A stretch of DNA of 17,337 bases, taken from contig NZ_LZOZ01000011.1 in assembly GCF_001679485.1 (NCBI RefSeq), positions 1-17,337 on the forward strand, read 5' to 3'. The notes beneath the pieces were generated by a model. That model made no database searches, had not been told where the DNA came from, and saw only the letters and a list, made by a program, of their open reading frames with translations. Position numbers and translations under genes: made by a program. The stretch comes from Haemophilus sp. CCUG 60358. Its GTDB lineage: Bacteria > Pseudomonadota > Gammaproteobacteria > Enterobacterales > Pasteurellaceae. Below are positions 9,653 through 16,665 of this stretch, piece after piece (position 1 is the first letter of the stretch; each line of letters begins with the position of its first letter).

Positions 9653-9685
9653 AAAAAATGCCGACAAATCACTGTCGGCATTTTT
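9653..9685. terminator. Bidirectional terminator between rlmB and brnQ
   Basis: AAAAATGCCGACA (9654-9666) pairs with TGTCGGCATTTTT (9673-9685) around a 6-base loop. The stem has A-runs on one side and T-runs on the other, so it can end transcripts from both convergent genes. The rlmB stop is 33 bases upstream and the brnQ stop directly abuts it. A separate uptake signal lies before it at 9638-9646. Confidence 0.92.
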
Positions 9686-9686
9686 G

Positions 9687-10988
9687 TTATTTTAAAATGT
9701 TTTTTCCAAATATCATGGAAAGCACTAAAGTACATAATGCGGGCACAAGCCACGCGAGCCCTTGTGAATAGAGCGGGAAATGCGTCATGATTTGATGTAA
9801 GCCTTCCGGCAACATATCTAAGTTTTTCAAGCTATCAATCAAACTAAAACAAACCGTCACAAAAATAGTGGTGTAATAGCTCAATCGAATAGAAGGCAGT
9901 TTATTACGCACAAGCTGTAAAACCACCAACATAATTGCCATCGGATAAATCAAGAATAATGCTGGAATCGTGACACGGAGTAATTTTGTTAGTCCATACT
10001 GTGAAATGATTGTCGTCATTACTGTGAAGAAAACAATCCAGAATGGATAAGAAAAACGTGTCGAAAACTTAGAGAAATAATCACCACAAGCACTGGTTAC
10101 GCCCACTAATGTGGTTAAGCTTGCTAAAGTAATAATCCCTGCCATAATCCACGTTCCCGCAGAACCAAATAAACTGTTCACATAACGAGAGAAGATTTGT
10201 CCACCATTTGTTGCACCTTGTGCCACCGCATCAGAAGTCGCCCCTAAGTAGAATAAAGAAAAATATAAGCAACCTAATAAGATAACTGATACCAAACCGG
10301 CTGAAATCGTATATTTAACAATCTTTTGTGGATTCGTCACATTTTTTGCAGCCAATGCACGTGCAACAATGCCACCAAATGCAATCGCTGCCAGTAAATC
10401 CATGGTTTGATAGCCACTAATTAAACCTGTGGTTAATGCTGAATTCTCTGCATAAGCCTGTGAAGGCGCAACAATATCAGAAAGTGGTGAAACAAAAACG
10501 GTAATACCGACAACCACCAATAACACCAACAATGCCGGGGTCATTACTTCACCCACCGTTGAAATAATTGTGCTCGGACGAATCATGAATCCCATCGCGA
10601 TAATATTAAAAAGCACAGAAAAAATCAGACGTGCCGTCTCGCTGTCTTCAAAAAGCCCCAATGGTAGCCACGCCATTTCATAAGCCACGTTGGTAATTCG
10701 AGGCATGGCAAAGGTTGAACCGATCACTAAATAAAGAATCGTTAAAAAGGCTACGCCAGCCCAATTAGGCAAATCCTTGGTTAGCTCTTCACCGCGTCCT
10801 AACACAGACACAACGACTAAGGTAATAAACGGCATTAATACGCCCGTTACAACAAATCCCATAGAGGCTGTTGCCCAATGGTTACCTGCGGTGTAACCTT
10901 CCATCGGAGGAAAAATAATATTTCCTGCGCCCAAAAACAGGGCAAAAACCATCATACCTAATACGATGATATCTTTTTTTGAAAACAT
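9687..10988 (-). CDS. brnQ: Branched-chain amino acid carrier BrnQ (LIVCS family)
   Basis: Inner-membrane symporter that imports leucine, isoleucine and valine with a cation. The 433 residues are hydrophobic with about 12 predicted membrane segments and begin MFSKKDIIVLG, followed by the family-typical FALFLGAGNIIFPP. Conserved SGYQTMDLLAA and TTLVGVTSACGDYFS segments follow. A TTG at 11003 would add five residues (MSRLP), but the ATG at 10988 gives the usual N-terminus, with GAG about 7 bases upstream as a weak Shine-Dalgarno, so I prefer it. It is convergent with rlmB and divergent from nhaA; the same brnQ-nhaA neighbourhood is known in H. influenzae. Confidence 0.95.
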   Translation of the reverse strand: MFSKKDIIVLGMMVFALFLGAGNIIFPPMEGYTAGNHWATASMGFVVTGVLMPFITLVVVSVLGRGEELTKDLPNWAGVAFLTILYLVIGSTFAMPRITNVAYEMAWLPLGLFEDSETARLIFSVLFNIIAMGFMIRPSTIISTVGEVMTPALLVLLVVVGITVFVSPLSDIVAPSQAYAENSALTTGLISGYQTMDLLAAIAFGGIVARALAAKNVTNPQKIVKYTISAGLVSVILLGCLYFSLFYLGATSDAVAQGATNGGQIFSRYVNSLFGSAGTWIMAGIITLASLTTLVGVTSACGDYFSKFSTRFSYPFWIVFFTVMTTIISQYGLTKLLRVTIPALFLIYPMAIMLVVLQLVRNKLPSIRLSYYTTIFVTVCFSLIDSLKNLDMLPEGLHQIMTHFPLYSQGLAWLVPALCTLVLSMIFGKNILK

Positions 10989-11020
10989 AGGTAGTCTCGA
11001 CAAATAAAATAAATTGCCGA

Positions 11021-11049
11021 ATTTTACTCTAAATACCCCTTAACTCCAA
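11021..11049 (-). promoter_or_regulatory. Probable brnQ promoter
   Basis: On the minus strand TTGGAG (11044-11049) and TAAAAT (11021-11026, 5 of 6 to consensus) are separated by exactly 17 bases. The expected transcript start is about 25 bases before the ATG at 10988. The weak -35 leaves room for an activator. Confidence 0.5.
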
Positions 11050-11150
11050 ACGTAGAAATGGAAAATATGGATAAATCATAATTTTAATCAAATAAATTGC
11101 CCCACTAAAATCCATATTTACTGACGGTATTCCCCAAAAGTTAGAAATTT

Positions 11151-11199
11151 TATGATAGTATCCAAACTTTGTTATTTTTTATTATATTTTTAGGAGAGG
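11151..11199 (+). promoter_or_regulatory. Possible nhaA -10 box and its strong ribosome binding site
   Basis: TATGAT at 11151-11156 matches 5 of 6 bases of a -10 box, but no good -35 lies 16-18 bases upstream, as would fit an activator-dependent promoter. AGGAGAGG at 11192-11199 is a strong Shine-Dalgarno 4 bases before the ATG at 11204. An overlapping ATG at 11200 leads to a stop after two codons and is not used for nhaA. Confidence 0.45.
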
Positions 11200-11203
11200 A
11201 TGA

Positions 11204-12391
11204 ATGAATAAACTTAGTTTGACTCAACAAATTCAGCGTTTTTTAAAATTAGAATCAGCTGGCGGAATTTTATTACTTTTCTCAGCGGTAGTCGCAATGC
11301 TATTAGCCAACTCACCGCTTAATCAAACCTATAATGACTTTTTAAACTTACCAGTCAGCATTCAAGTAGGGACTTTTTCTATCGATAAAACCTTAATTCA
11401 CTGGATCAACGATGGTTTTATGGCGGTATTCTTTGTTTTAGTGGGAATGGAAGTCAAAAGAGAATTATTTGAGGGCTCCCTTTCAAGCTATCAACAAGCC
11501 GTTTTCCCTGCTATTGCAGCGGTGGGGGGGATGATCATTCCTGCATTAGTTTATGTATTTATCGCCCAACACGATCCCGCTTTAGCCGATGGCTGGGCTA
11601 TTCCAATGGCAACAGACATTGCCTTTGCACTTGGAATCATGGCGTTATTAAGTAAACAAGTGCCACTCCCACTAAAAATCTTCTTACTTGCTTTAGCCAT
11701 TATTGATGACTTAGGCGCCATTGTCGTTATTGCACTGTTTTTCTCACACGGATTAAGTGTACAAGCACTCATCTTTGCTGCAGTTGCTATTGTTGTAGTT
11801 ATCGCATTAAATCGCTTTAAAGTGACCGCACTTTGTGCCTATATAGTAGTGGGAACAATCTTATGGGCTTCGGTATTAAAATCAGGCGTGCATGCTACCC
11901 TTGCTGGCGTTATCATCGGATTTTGTATTCCATTAAAAGGTAAAAATGGCGAAACACCGTTACATGACTTTGAGCACATTCTTGCGCCGTGGTCATCCTT
12001 TGTTATCCTGCCATTATTTGCATTTGCCAATGCGGGGGTAAGCTTTGATGGTATTGATCTCAGCATGGTGACATCACCATTATTGCTCGCGATTTCTCTT
12101 GGCTTAATTATCGGAAAACCTCTGGGTGTATTTGGTTTCAGTTATCTTTCCGTTAAACTTGGCATTGCAAAACTTCCACAAGGCATCAACTTCAAACAAA
12201 TTTTTGCCGTAGCAATTTTGTGTGGTATCGGCTTCACCATGTCGATGTTCTTAGCAAGCCTAGCCTTCAATGCCGATGCAGGTGAAAGCATTAACTCCCT
12301 TTCTCGCTTAGGGATCTTATTAGGTTCTACTGTTTCGGCGATTGTGGGGTATATGGCGTTAAAAGCAACTACTACGAAAAATAAAGGGTAA
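11204..12391 (+). CDS. nhaA: Na+/H+ antiporter NhaA
   Basis: Inner-membrane electrogenic antiporter that expels Na+ in exchange for H+, for sodium and pH homeostasis. The 395 residues are strongly hydrophobic, consistent with 12 membrane segments. Asp138 in ATDIAFALG and the Asp168-Asp169 pair in AIIDDLGAI match E. coli Asp133, Asp163 and Asp164, the ion-binding residues; the helix-breaking stretches around them are conserved. [12 protein letters not shown] near the C-terminal third carries the conserved Lys. An uptake signal lies within the gene at 11825. A run of seven G at 11524-11530 encodes Val-Gly-Gly and does not disturb the frame. The stop is 8 bases before the next gene with no terminator between, so read-through into the glycosyltransferase gene is likely. 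Confidence 0.97.
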   Translation: MNKLSLTQQIQRFLKLESAGGILLLFSAVVAMLLANSPLNQTYNDFLNLPVSIQVGTFSIDKTLIHWINDGFMAVFFVLVGMEVKRELFEGSLSSYQQAVFPAIAAVGGMIIPALVYVFIAQHDPALADGWAIPMATDIAFALGIMALLSKQVPLPLKIFLLALAIIDDLGAIVVIALFFSHGLSVQALIFAAVAIVVVIALNRFKVTALCAYIVVGTILWASVLKSGVHATLAGVIIGFCIPLKGKNGETPLHDFEHILAPWSSFVILPLFAFANAGVSFDGIDLSMVTSPLLLAISLGLIIGKPLGVFGFSYLSVKLGIAKLPQGINFKQIFAVAILCGIGFTMSMFLASLAFNADAGESINSLSRLGILLGSTVSAIVGYMALKATTTKNKG

Positions 12392-12399
12392 TCAAGAAA

Positions 12400-13941
12400 A
12401 TGGAAAAACTAACCTGTTATGTGATTTATGCTTCTGAAAAAATAGAGAGACTGAGTCATTTTTTACAATGCACCTCTGACTCTCATGTTGTTCCTATTCC
12501 TGCTGTAACTAAGGAACATGTTAGCTTACTCGGTCATTCTTCAGCCTTATTTAATTTAAATAAAGCGGAAGAACTACTTAATCGTACTCCCAAGAACAAA
12601 GAAATCGCCCACACGCTATCTCATATTCAGTGCTGGAAAGCGATTGCTGAAAATGAACAGCTACAAGATGATGATTTTGCTTTAATTGCTGAAAGTGAAA
12701 TACAACCTGTTGAAAACTTCATTCAGCATACTATCCATTATGCCAATAAATATTCCTCTTACGGAATTATCAAATTACAGCATGATGGCACTCATCATTC
12801 TGGAGAGCGCTTATTTCAAGCAGGTGATGAACCCTATGCCATAATTTATAGCGATACTGACCAATATAACTATGGTTGTTCTCTTTACCTGATCCGCAAA
12901 GATGTGGCAAAAAAATTGACTGTACTTTTAAATGAAACGAAACCCTACTGGCTTGCTGATCAATTCACTGCATTTCATGATCCTAAAAACATAGCCCAAG
13001 CTTGTTATTTATTAGGTGAATTGCCTCAAAAAAGATCACAGCCCAAAATAGAAAATCCCCTATTTAGTATTATAGTACCTATCTATGATGTTGAGCATTA
13101 CCTAATTCAATGTATTGAATCTGTATTAGCACAAGATTACTCCAATTATGAACTCATTCTTGTTGATGATGGTTCTCCAGATAATTCTATTGATATTTGC
13201 ATCAAATATGCTAAACAATATTCTAATATTGTTGTTATCCATAAAATTAATGGTGGAGTATCTGATGCAAGAAATGCTGGCATTCAAATTGCCCGAGGAG
13301 AGTATTTGATGTTTTTAGATAGTGATGATTATTGGGAAGGGAGAACTATTCTATCTGATTTACAAAATATCATTACTGAAAATAATCCCGATATTATCTT
13401 TAATTATATGAGCAGTATTTATCCTGACAAAATTGTGAACCATTACATGAACCGAGATAAAATAATAGGTTCTTTTAAAGAAGACTTTCAAGGCCTTTAT
13501 CAAGATAGAGTTTATCTTGGGTTCCCCGTTACAAAAACAATAAAAAGAGAATTAATTTTACAAAACCACCTATTTTTCATAAAAGGTCGAAATTTTGAAG
13601 ATATCCCTTGGAGCTTCTCACTGGTTAAACATATTAAAGATTATGCTATATTTCAAAATTGCTTTTATATGTATAGAAGAGAAAGAAATGGTTCAACTAG
13701 CTCAGCCGTAACTGCCAAAAATCAAGTAAGCCTATTTCAAAATCTATCTGATGTAATAACTGAAATAAAAAATATGAAACTCAATAATGAATTACTACCT
13801 GGATTAAAAAAATATGTAGATGATATTTATGGGTATGTAATGAAATGCTATAATTTACTTTCAGAGGATGAAAAGATAGATTTTATTAGTTTAAAATTAA
13901 AATATGAAAAAGAGCTTAACGATTTATGGCAAGAATTATAA
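12400..13941 (+). CDS. Two-domain glycosyltransferase: degenerate GT25-like plus GT2
   Basis: The 513-residue protein joins two transferase-like domains. Residues about 4-205 resemble family GT25 of LPS enzymes: a KEIAHTLSHIQCW segment (68-79) in the place of the usual GEIGC-LSH-W block, and YGCSLYLIRKDVAKKL (158-173) as in the later conserved helix. The expected acidic EDD is replaced by AESE (97-100), so this half may be inactive or specialised. Residues about 220-340 are a clear GT2 domain: FSIIVPIYDVEHYL (222-235), VDDGS (255-259), GGVSDARNAG (285-294) and DSDD (307-310) for nucleotide-sugar and metal binding. No signal peptide or membrane segment is seen, so it should act in the cytoplasm on a glycan or protein acceptor. 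It starts 8 bases after nhaA and has no perfect uptake signal. Substrates are unknown. Confidence 0.85.
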   Translation: MEKLTCYVIYASEKIERLSHFLQCTSDSHVVPIPAVTKEHVSLLGHSSALFNLNKAEELLNRTPKNKEIAHTLSHIQCWKAIAENEQLQDDDFALIAESEIQPVENFIQHTIHYANKYSSYGIIKLQHDGTHHSGERLFQAGDEPYAIIYSDTDQYNYGCSLYLIRKDVAKKLTVLLNETKPYWLADQFTAFHDPKNIAQACYLLGELPQKRSQPKIENPLFSIIVPIYDVEHYLIQCIESVLAQDYSNYELILVDDGSPDNSIDICIKYAKQYSNIVVIHKINGGVSDARNAGIQIARGEYLMFLDSDDYWEGRTILSDLQNIITENNPDIIFNYMSSIYPDKIVNHYMNRDKIIGSFKEDFQGLYQDRVYLGFPVTKTIKRELILQNHLFFIKGRNFEDIPWSFSLVKHIKDYAIFQNCFYMYRRERNGSTSSAVTAKNQVSLFQNLSDVITEIKNMKLNNELLPGLKKYVDDIYGYVMKCYNLLSEDEKIDFISLKLKYEKELNDLWQEL

Positions 13942-13952
13942 ATTGAATAACA

Positions 13953-13975
13953 AACCGCACACAAAACGTGCGGTT
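13953..13975. terminator. Hairpin terminator between convergent glycosyltransferase genes
   Basis: AACCGCAC (13953-13960) pairs perfectly with GTGCGGTT (13968-13975) around a 7-base loop. Both arms carry the uptake-signal core CCGCAC but neither is a full 9-mer. The T-tract is short on both strands, so efficiency may be modest. It lies 12 bases after the stop of the plus-strand gene. Confidence 0.65.
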
Positions 13976-13984
13976 CTAATACTA

Positions 13985-14059
13985 CTACCCTATAAGGGCT
14001 AATGCTTCACATGTCTCGTAATAGGCATGCGAAGCGAAAGACTGACAATCACATGGCAT
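13985..14059 (-). CDS. Possible 24-codon small protein, unrecognised
   Basis: A frame runs from ATG at 14057-14059 to tandem TAG stops (13985-13987 and the next codon). It begins MPCDCQSFASHAYY and ends CEALALIG, with three cysteines (residues 3, 5 and 17). No Shine-Dalgarno is visible before the ATG. The stretch is clearly less AT-rich than the flanking glycosyltransferase genes, which is why I list it. It also contains an imperfect 10-base dyad (14004-14013 with 14026-14035) and a small perfect one (CCCT-ATA-AGGG, 13988-13998), so a structured RNA or a remnant of older sequence is equally possible. A shorter 19-codon frame lies on the plus strand over the same bases. Confidence 0.3.
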   Translation of the reverse strand: MPCDCQSFASHAYYETCEALALIG

Positions 14060-14100
14060 AGTAAAAGAAGTTTATTTTTACTGAATCTTGGCAAAAATAT

Positions 14101-15342
14101 CTAAATTAAACGCAAGTTATCAAAAACCCAGCGAATACGCTTACCTTCAACATCTAGCTCTTTAGTGCAAAATTGAATTTCTTCATTTGATACTAAATCA
14201 ACATAATAAAGTGATTGTAATTCAGGAGAAAACTTATATCCATTCTCACGAATAAAATATGTTGAAAGACATGATCCAAAACCAATTATTTTTTCACAGA
14301 AAAATACTAATCTTACAGAATGATTGTGCGTATTTTTTAGTGTAAATGAACTATCTCCTGACACAGCTATCATTAAACAACCTGTTTTATATACGTCATT
14401 GGATTGAGATATAGTGCTTGAAAAATGTCCTCCATTTGCATTTGCTTGAGTTAATTCTAATGTGAGATTTTCGTTAGCTGGAGGATAACACGTTAAAGAA
14501 GACTTAATTATATTAAACGTCTTATTTTCTCTCAGGTTAAATTTCTTTCCTTCCTGATGATAATAACTTTCAAATACATAAGGATAAGCTAACATCTTAT
14601 CATTACGATGATTTCTTGTTATATGTATCCCTTGAATGATTTTCCCTTTAACCAAAGGGGCCAAATTACCCTCATCATGTTTTAATTCAATTCCCCAAAC
14701 AGGCGGGCAATTATATTTTTGATGGATAAATCTTACTTTTTCAGAATCCAGTGCATATAAATTGAATAAAGTAGTATCAACACCATAAATAGGTTTTAGA
14801 TAATTTTTGATATTCAGTTGTTCTTCAATATACTGTTTATATAGCAACCAAGCTTCCGTGCTCCCTAATATTAATCCTACTTGCCATACATATCCATTTT
14901 TCGAAACCACAGCATCTATCTTGGCACTAACTGTTTTTTTAGATTCGGATTCAACACAGTTATCTAAAAAAGTACAACGCCACGCATCATAAGTTGCATA
15001 AAGATTCTTTTTATTTTTAATCTGTTCAAATATATCTAGATGATGAGAAGGAAACCAAATATCACAGTCGTATACTGCAATTTGGTCATAGTTATAATTC
15101 TGTGCAATATCAGCTGCAGAAATATGTCTATCTAATAACAGCTCTTTACAACCATAACTAGGATCAAAGATTTTAATATTATGTTCTTTTAAACATATTT
15201 TCTTAACTTCAGATAAACCATAATCAATGATGCCTATATCGCCTTTATAATTAGTTCTTCGTAAACTGAGAATAAAAGGAATTAGATTCTCAAACCATAT
15301 TTTATTATTATCATCTAGAGCAGTTAAAATCAGTCTTTTCAT
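14101..15342 (-). CDS. Putative GT-A fold glycosyltransferase with extra C-terminal domain
   Basis: The 413-residue protein begins like nucleotide-sugar transferases of the GT8 type (MKRLILTALDD, then a GDIGIIDYGLS strand). It carries a DxD motif in AVYDCDIWF (Asp92-Cys-Asp94), the metal and sugar-nucleotide site. A later YGVDTTLFNLY segment is of the kind that follows the active site in these enzymes. Residues from about 275 to the end form a separate part with short alternating strands and no motif I recognise. There is no signal peptide or membrane helix, so it should act in the cytoplasm. The start at 15342 has AAGGT about 9 bases upstream. It lies 57 bases behind the DUF2827 gene, with a terminator between, and ends towards the convergent GT25/GT2 gene. 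Donor and acceptor are unknown. Confidence 0.7.
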   Translation of the reverse strand: MKRLILTALDDNNKIWFENLIPFILSLRRTNYKGDIGIIDYGLSEVKKICLKEHNIKIFDPSYGCKELLLDRHISAADIAQNYNYDQIAVYDCDIWFPSHHLDIFEQIKNKKNLYATYDAWRCTFLDNCVESESKKTVSAKIDAVVSKNGYVWQVGLILGSTEAWLLYKQYIEEQLNIKNYLKPIYGVDTTLFNLYALDSEKVRFIHQKYNCPPVWGIELKHDEGNLAPLVKGKIIQGIHITRNHRNDKMLAYPYVFESYYHQEGKKFNLRENKTFNIIKSSLTCYPPANENLTLELTQANANGGHFSSTISQSNDVYKTGCLMIAVSGDSSFTLKNTHNHSVRLVFFCEKIIGFGSCLSTYFIRENGYKFSPELQSLYYVDLVSNEEIQFCTKELDVEGKRIRWVFDNLRLI

Positions 15343-15370
15343 TTTACATACCTTATTTATATATGATAAA

Positions 15371-15394
15371 AAGTGCGATTAAATAACCGCACTT
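15371..15394 (-). terminator. Terminator between the DUF2827 and GT-A genes, containing an uptake signal
   Basis: On the minus strand AAGTGCGGTT (15394-15385) pairs with AATCGCACTT (15380-15371), with one G-U pair, around a 4-base loop, and T residues follow. The first arm is a perfect uptake signal; the other is one base from it. The terminator begins 5 bases after the DUF2827 stop and ends 28 bases before the next ATG, so the GT-A gene depends on read-through or on a weak promoter in the T/A-rich stretch 15343-15370. Confidence 0.75.
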
Positions 15395-15399
15395 ACATA

Positions 15400-16539
15400 T
15401 TACTCTTCAAATAAGCGCTGAATTTCACGCTCGTAAATAGCAATATTGATAGGATTACTTGGTAACAAAGTTTCTAAAAACGCGTTTGCACGTTTTTGAT
15501 ACGCCTTATAGTTCTTATCATGATTATCAATCACATTTAATAACACATCCGCACCATGAAATGCATCAAAACCCTCATAATAATATCCAACGCCTTTAGG
15601 TAATAGCGTTGAATTATGTACAAATGGATAACCACCATATAACGCATCATTATAAGCATAATTCAAGCCATTTTCCCATTGATGAGCAAGAACTATATCC
15701 GTATAACGAGCCAAGAAATCTGGCATTTGATAACGCCCTTCTACGCTTAAAACCCGATCTCGCAACATCTTTGTCCGCCCAATAAAATTAAACATAATAG
15801 GGTGATCTTTTTTATGATAAACGTTTGTTATATAAACATGTTCAATTTTCTCAGGAGCTTGTCGATAAGCTTGTTCTGCAATTAAAATAGGAGTAAAACA
15901 ATTTTTGAAAATAAAAATATTTGGCTCAAAGTTCGCAATTCGCCATTTTTTACGATCTTTATTCGGCTTATAGCCAAATTCAATTCCATGCTTTTCTTTT
16001 AACCTTTTAATTACAATATCACAAAATGTAGGTGCCCAAATTGCTGGAACAACATGTGCATCACACTCAAACATAATAGAAAAGTAAGAGCGACAAGTAT
16101 TTTCATTTTGTGGAATTAGCCAAAGACTATCAAACTTAGAGCCATTAAATACTCGGCCAGCAGGTTGATTAAATATGAACTTTTCAATATCCATAATATA
16201 ATCAGGCCCCATCTTATAACAAACGACTTTACCTCCATGGGAATGCATTTTGTTACTCAGGTCGGGTTCGATGCTAATCGTTCCTTCAATTAATACATCC
16301 AACGTATCAATTACATCATGAACATAAGCAAACTTAAGATCCATTCCATCTAACATAAATCCTTTCGGAGGGGTGGTTGTATTTGTTGCTCCCCAAGAAA
16401 CTAAAACTACATCCTCAACAATTTCTGACCGCTTAAATAAATCATATAGAAAAATAACATTTTGATTAGCTCCATTAGCCCAAATATCTGGTGAATTTGT
16501 TTCTAAGTTAAAAGTAATTCCAATTTTATATTTACGCAT
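15400..16539 (-). CDS. DUF2827 protein, probable GT-B type glycosyltransferase
   Basis: The 379-residue protein matches family DUF2827 along its whole length as I remember it: KIGITFNLE...DIWANGANQNVIFLYDLF (5-35), TLDVLIEG (79-86), GGKVVCYKMGPDYIMDIEKF (102-121), FDSLWLIPQ (136-144), RIANFEPNIFIFKNC (200-214) and HQWENGLNYAYNDALYGGYP (286-305). The last block, with Glu289 and an acidic Asp298 nine residues later, is shaped like the donor-binding loop and helix of GT-B transferases; that comparison is inference. No signal peptide or membrane helix is seen. The ATG at 16539 has a strong Shine-Dalgarno (AAGGAAGAGAG). It lies 126 bases downstream of the adhesin gene on the same strand. Biochemical function of the family is, to my knowledge, not settled. 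Confidence 0.82.
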   Translation of the reverse strand: MRKYKIGITFNLETNSPDIWANGANQNVIFLYDLFKRSEIVEDVVLVSWGATNTTTPPKGFMLDGMDLKFAYVHDVIDTLDVLIEGTISIEPDLSNKMHSHGGKVVCYKMGPDYIMDIEKFIFNQPAGRVFNGSKFDSLWLIPQNENTCRSYFSIMFECDAHVVPAIWAPTFCDIVIKRLKEKHGIEFGYKPNKDRKKWRIANFEPNIFIFKNCFTPILIAEQAYRQAPEKIEHVYITNVYHKKDHPIMFNFIGRTKMLRDRVLSVEGRYQMPDFLARYTDIVLAHQWENGLNYAYNDALYGGYPFVHNSTLLPKGVGYYYEGFDAFHGADVLLNVIDNHDKNYKAYQKRANAFLETLLPSNPINIAIYEREIQRLFEE

Positions 16540-16615
16540 AACTCTCTTCCTTTATTATTTAAATAATCTAAAAGTGAAATCAAAAAAATTTGTTTTCAAA
16601 TAATTTAAGTAATAA

Positions 16616-16647
16616 AAATCACTCGGGTATTACTTCCCGAGTGATTT
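16616..16647 (-). terminator. Terminator downstream of the trimeric autotransporter gene
   Basis: AAATCACTCGGG (16616-16627) pairs perfectly with CCCGAGTGATTT (16636-16647) around an 8-base loop, a 12-bp stem. On the minus strand it is followed by TTATTA-type T-rich sequence. It lies 18 bases past the adhesin stop codon. A -35-like TTGATT and an AT-rich -10 region further downstream (about 16550-16585) may serve the DUF2827 gene, but the match is weak. Confidence 0.88.
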
Positions 16648-16665
16648 ATCTAAGTTAGTTGGCTA

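Larger units (their letters stand above)
390..15394. repeat. Dispersed Haemophilus DNA uptake signal sequences (14 perfect 9-mers)
   Basis: I read these by eye. Copies of AAGTGCGGT on the plus strand start at 3911, 5273, 7249 and 8806. Copies on the minus strand (ACCGCACTT on the plus strand) start at 390, 2582, 3515, 4458, 4881, 6387, 6659, 9638, 11825 and 15386. Thirteen of the 14 lie before 11834. Ten are inside genes; those at 390, 6387, 9638 and 15386 are intergenic, and 6387 and 15386 form arms of terminators. This is the Haemophilus-type uptake signal used in natural transformation, and it is the main basis for placing the window in Haemophilus or a close relative. Confidence 0.95.

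Noticed and set aside
10989..11003. TTG at 11003 as the brnQ start
   Set aside because: The ATG at 10988 gives the usual family N-terminus.
11524..11530. Run of seven G in nhaA as a phase-variation switch
   Set aside because: It encodes conserved Val-Gly-Gly in frame in a housekeeping transporter; length and context do not suggest a contingency locus.
12400..16539. Tetranucleotide repeats of the CAAT or GCAA type as seen in Haemophilus phase-variable LPS genes
   Set aside because: I looked through the glycosyltransferase genes and their upstream regions and found no run of such repeats.
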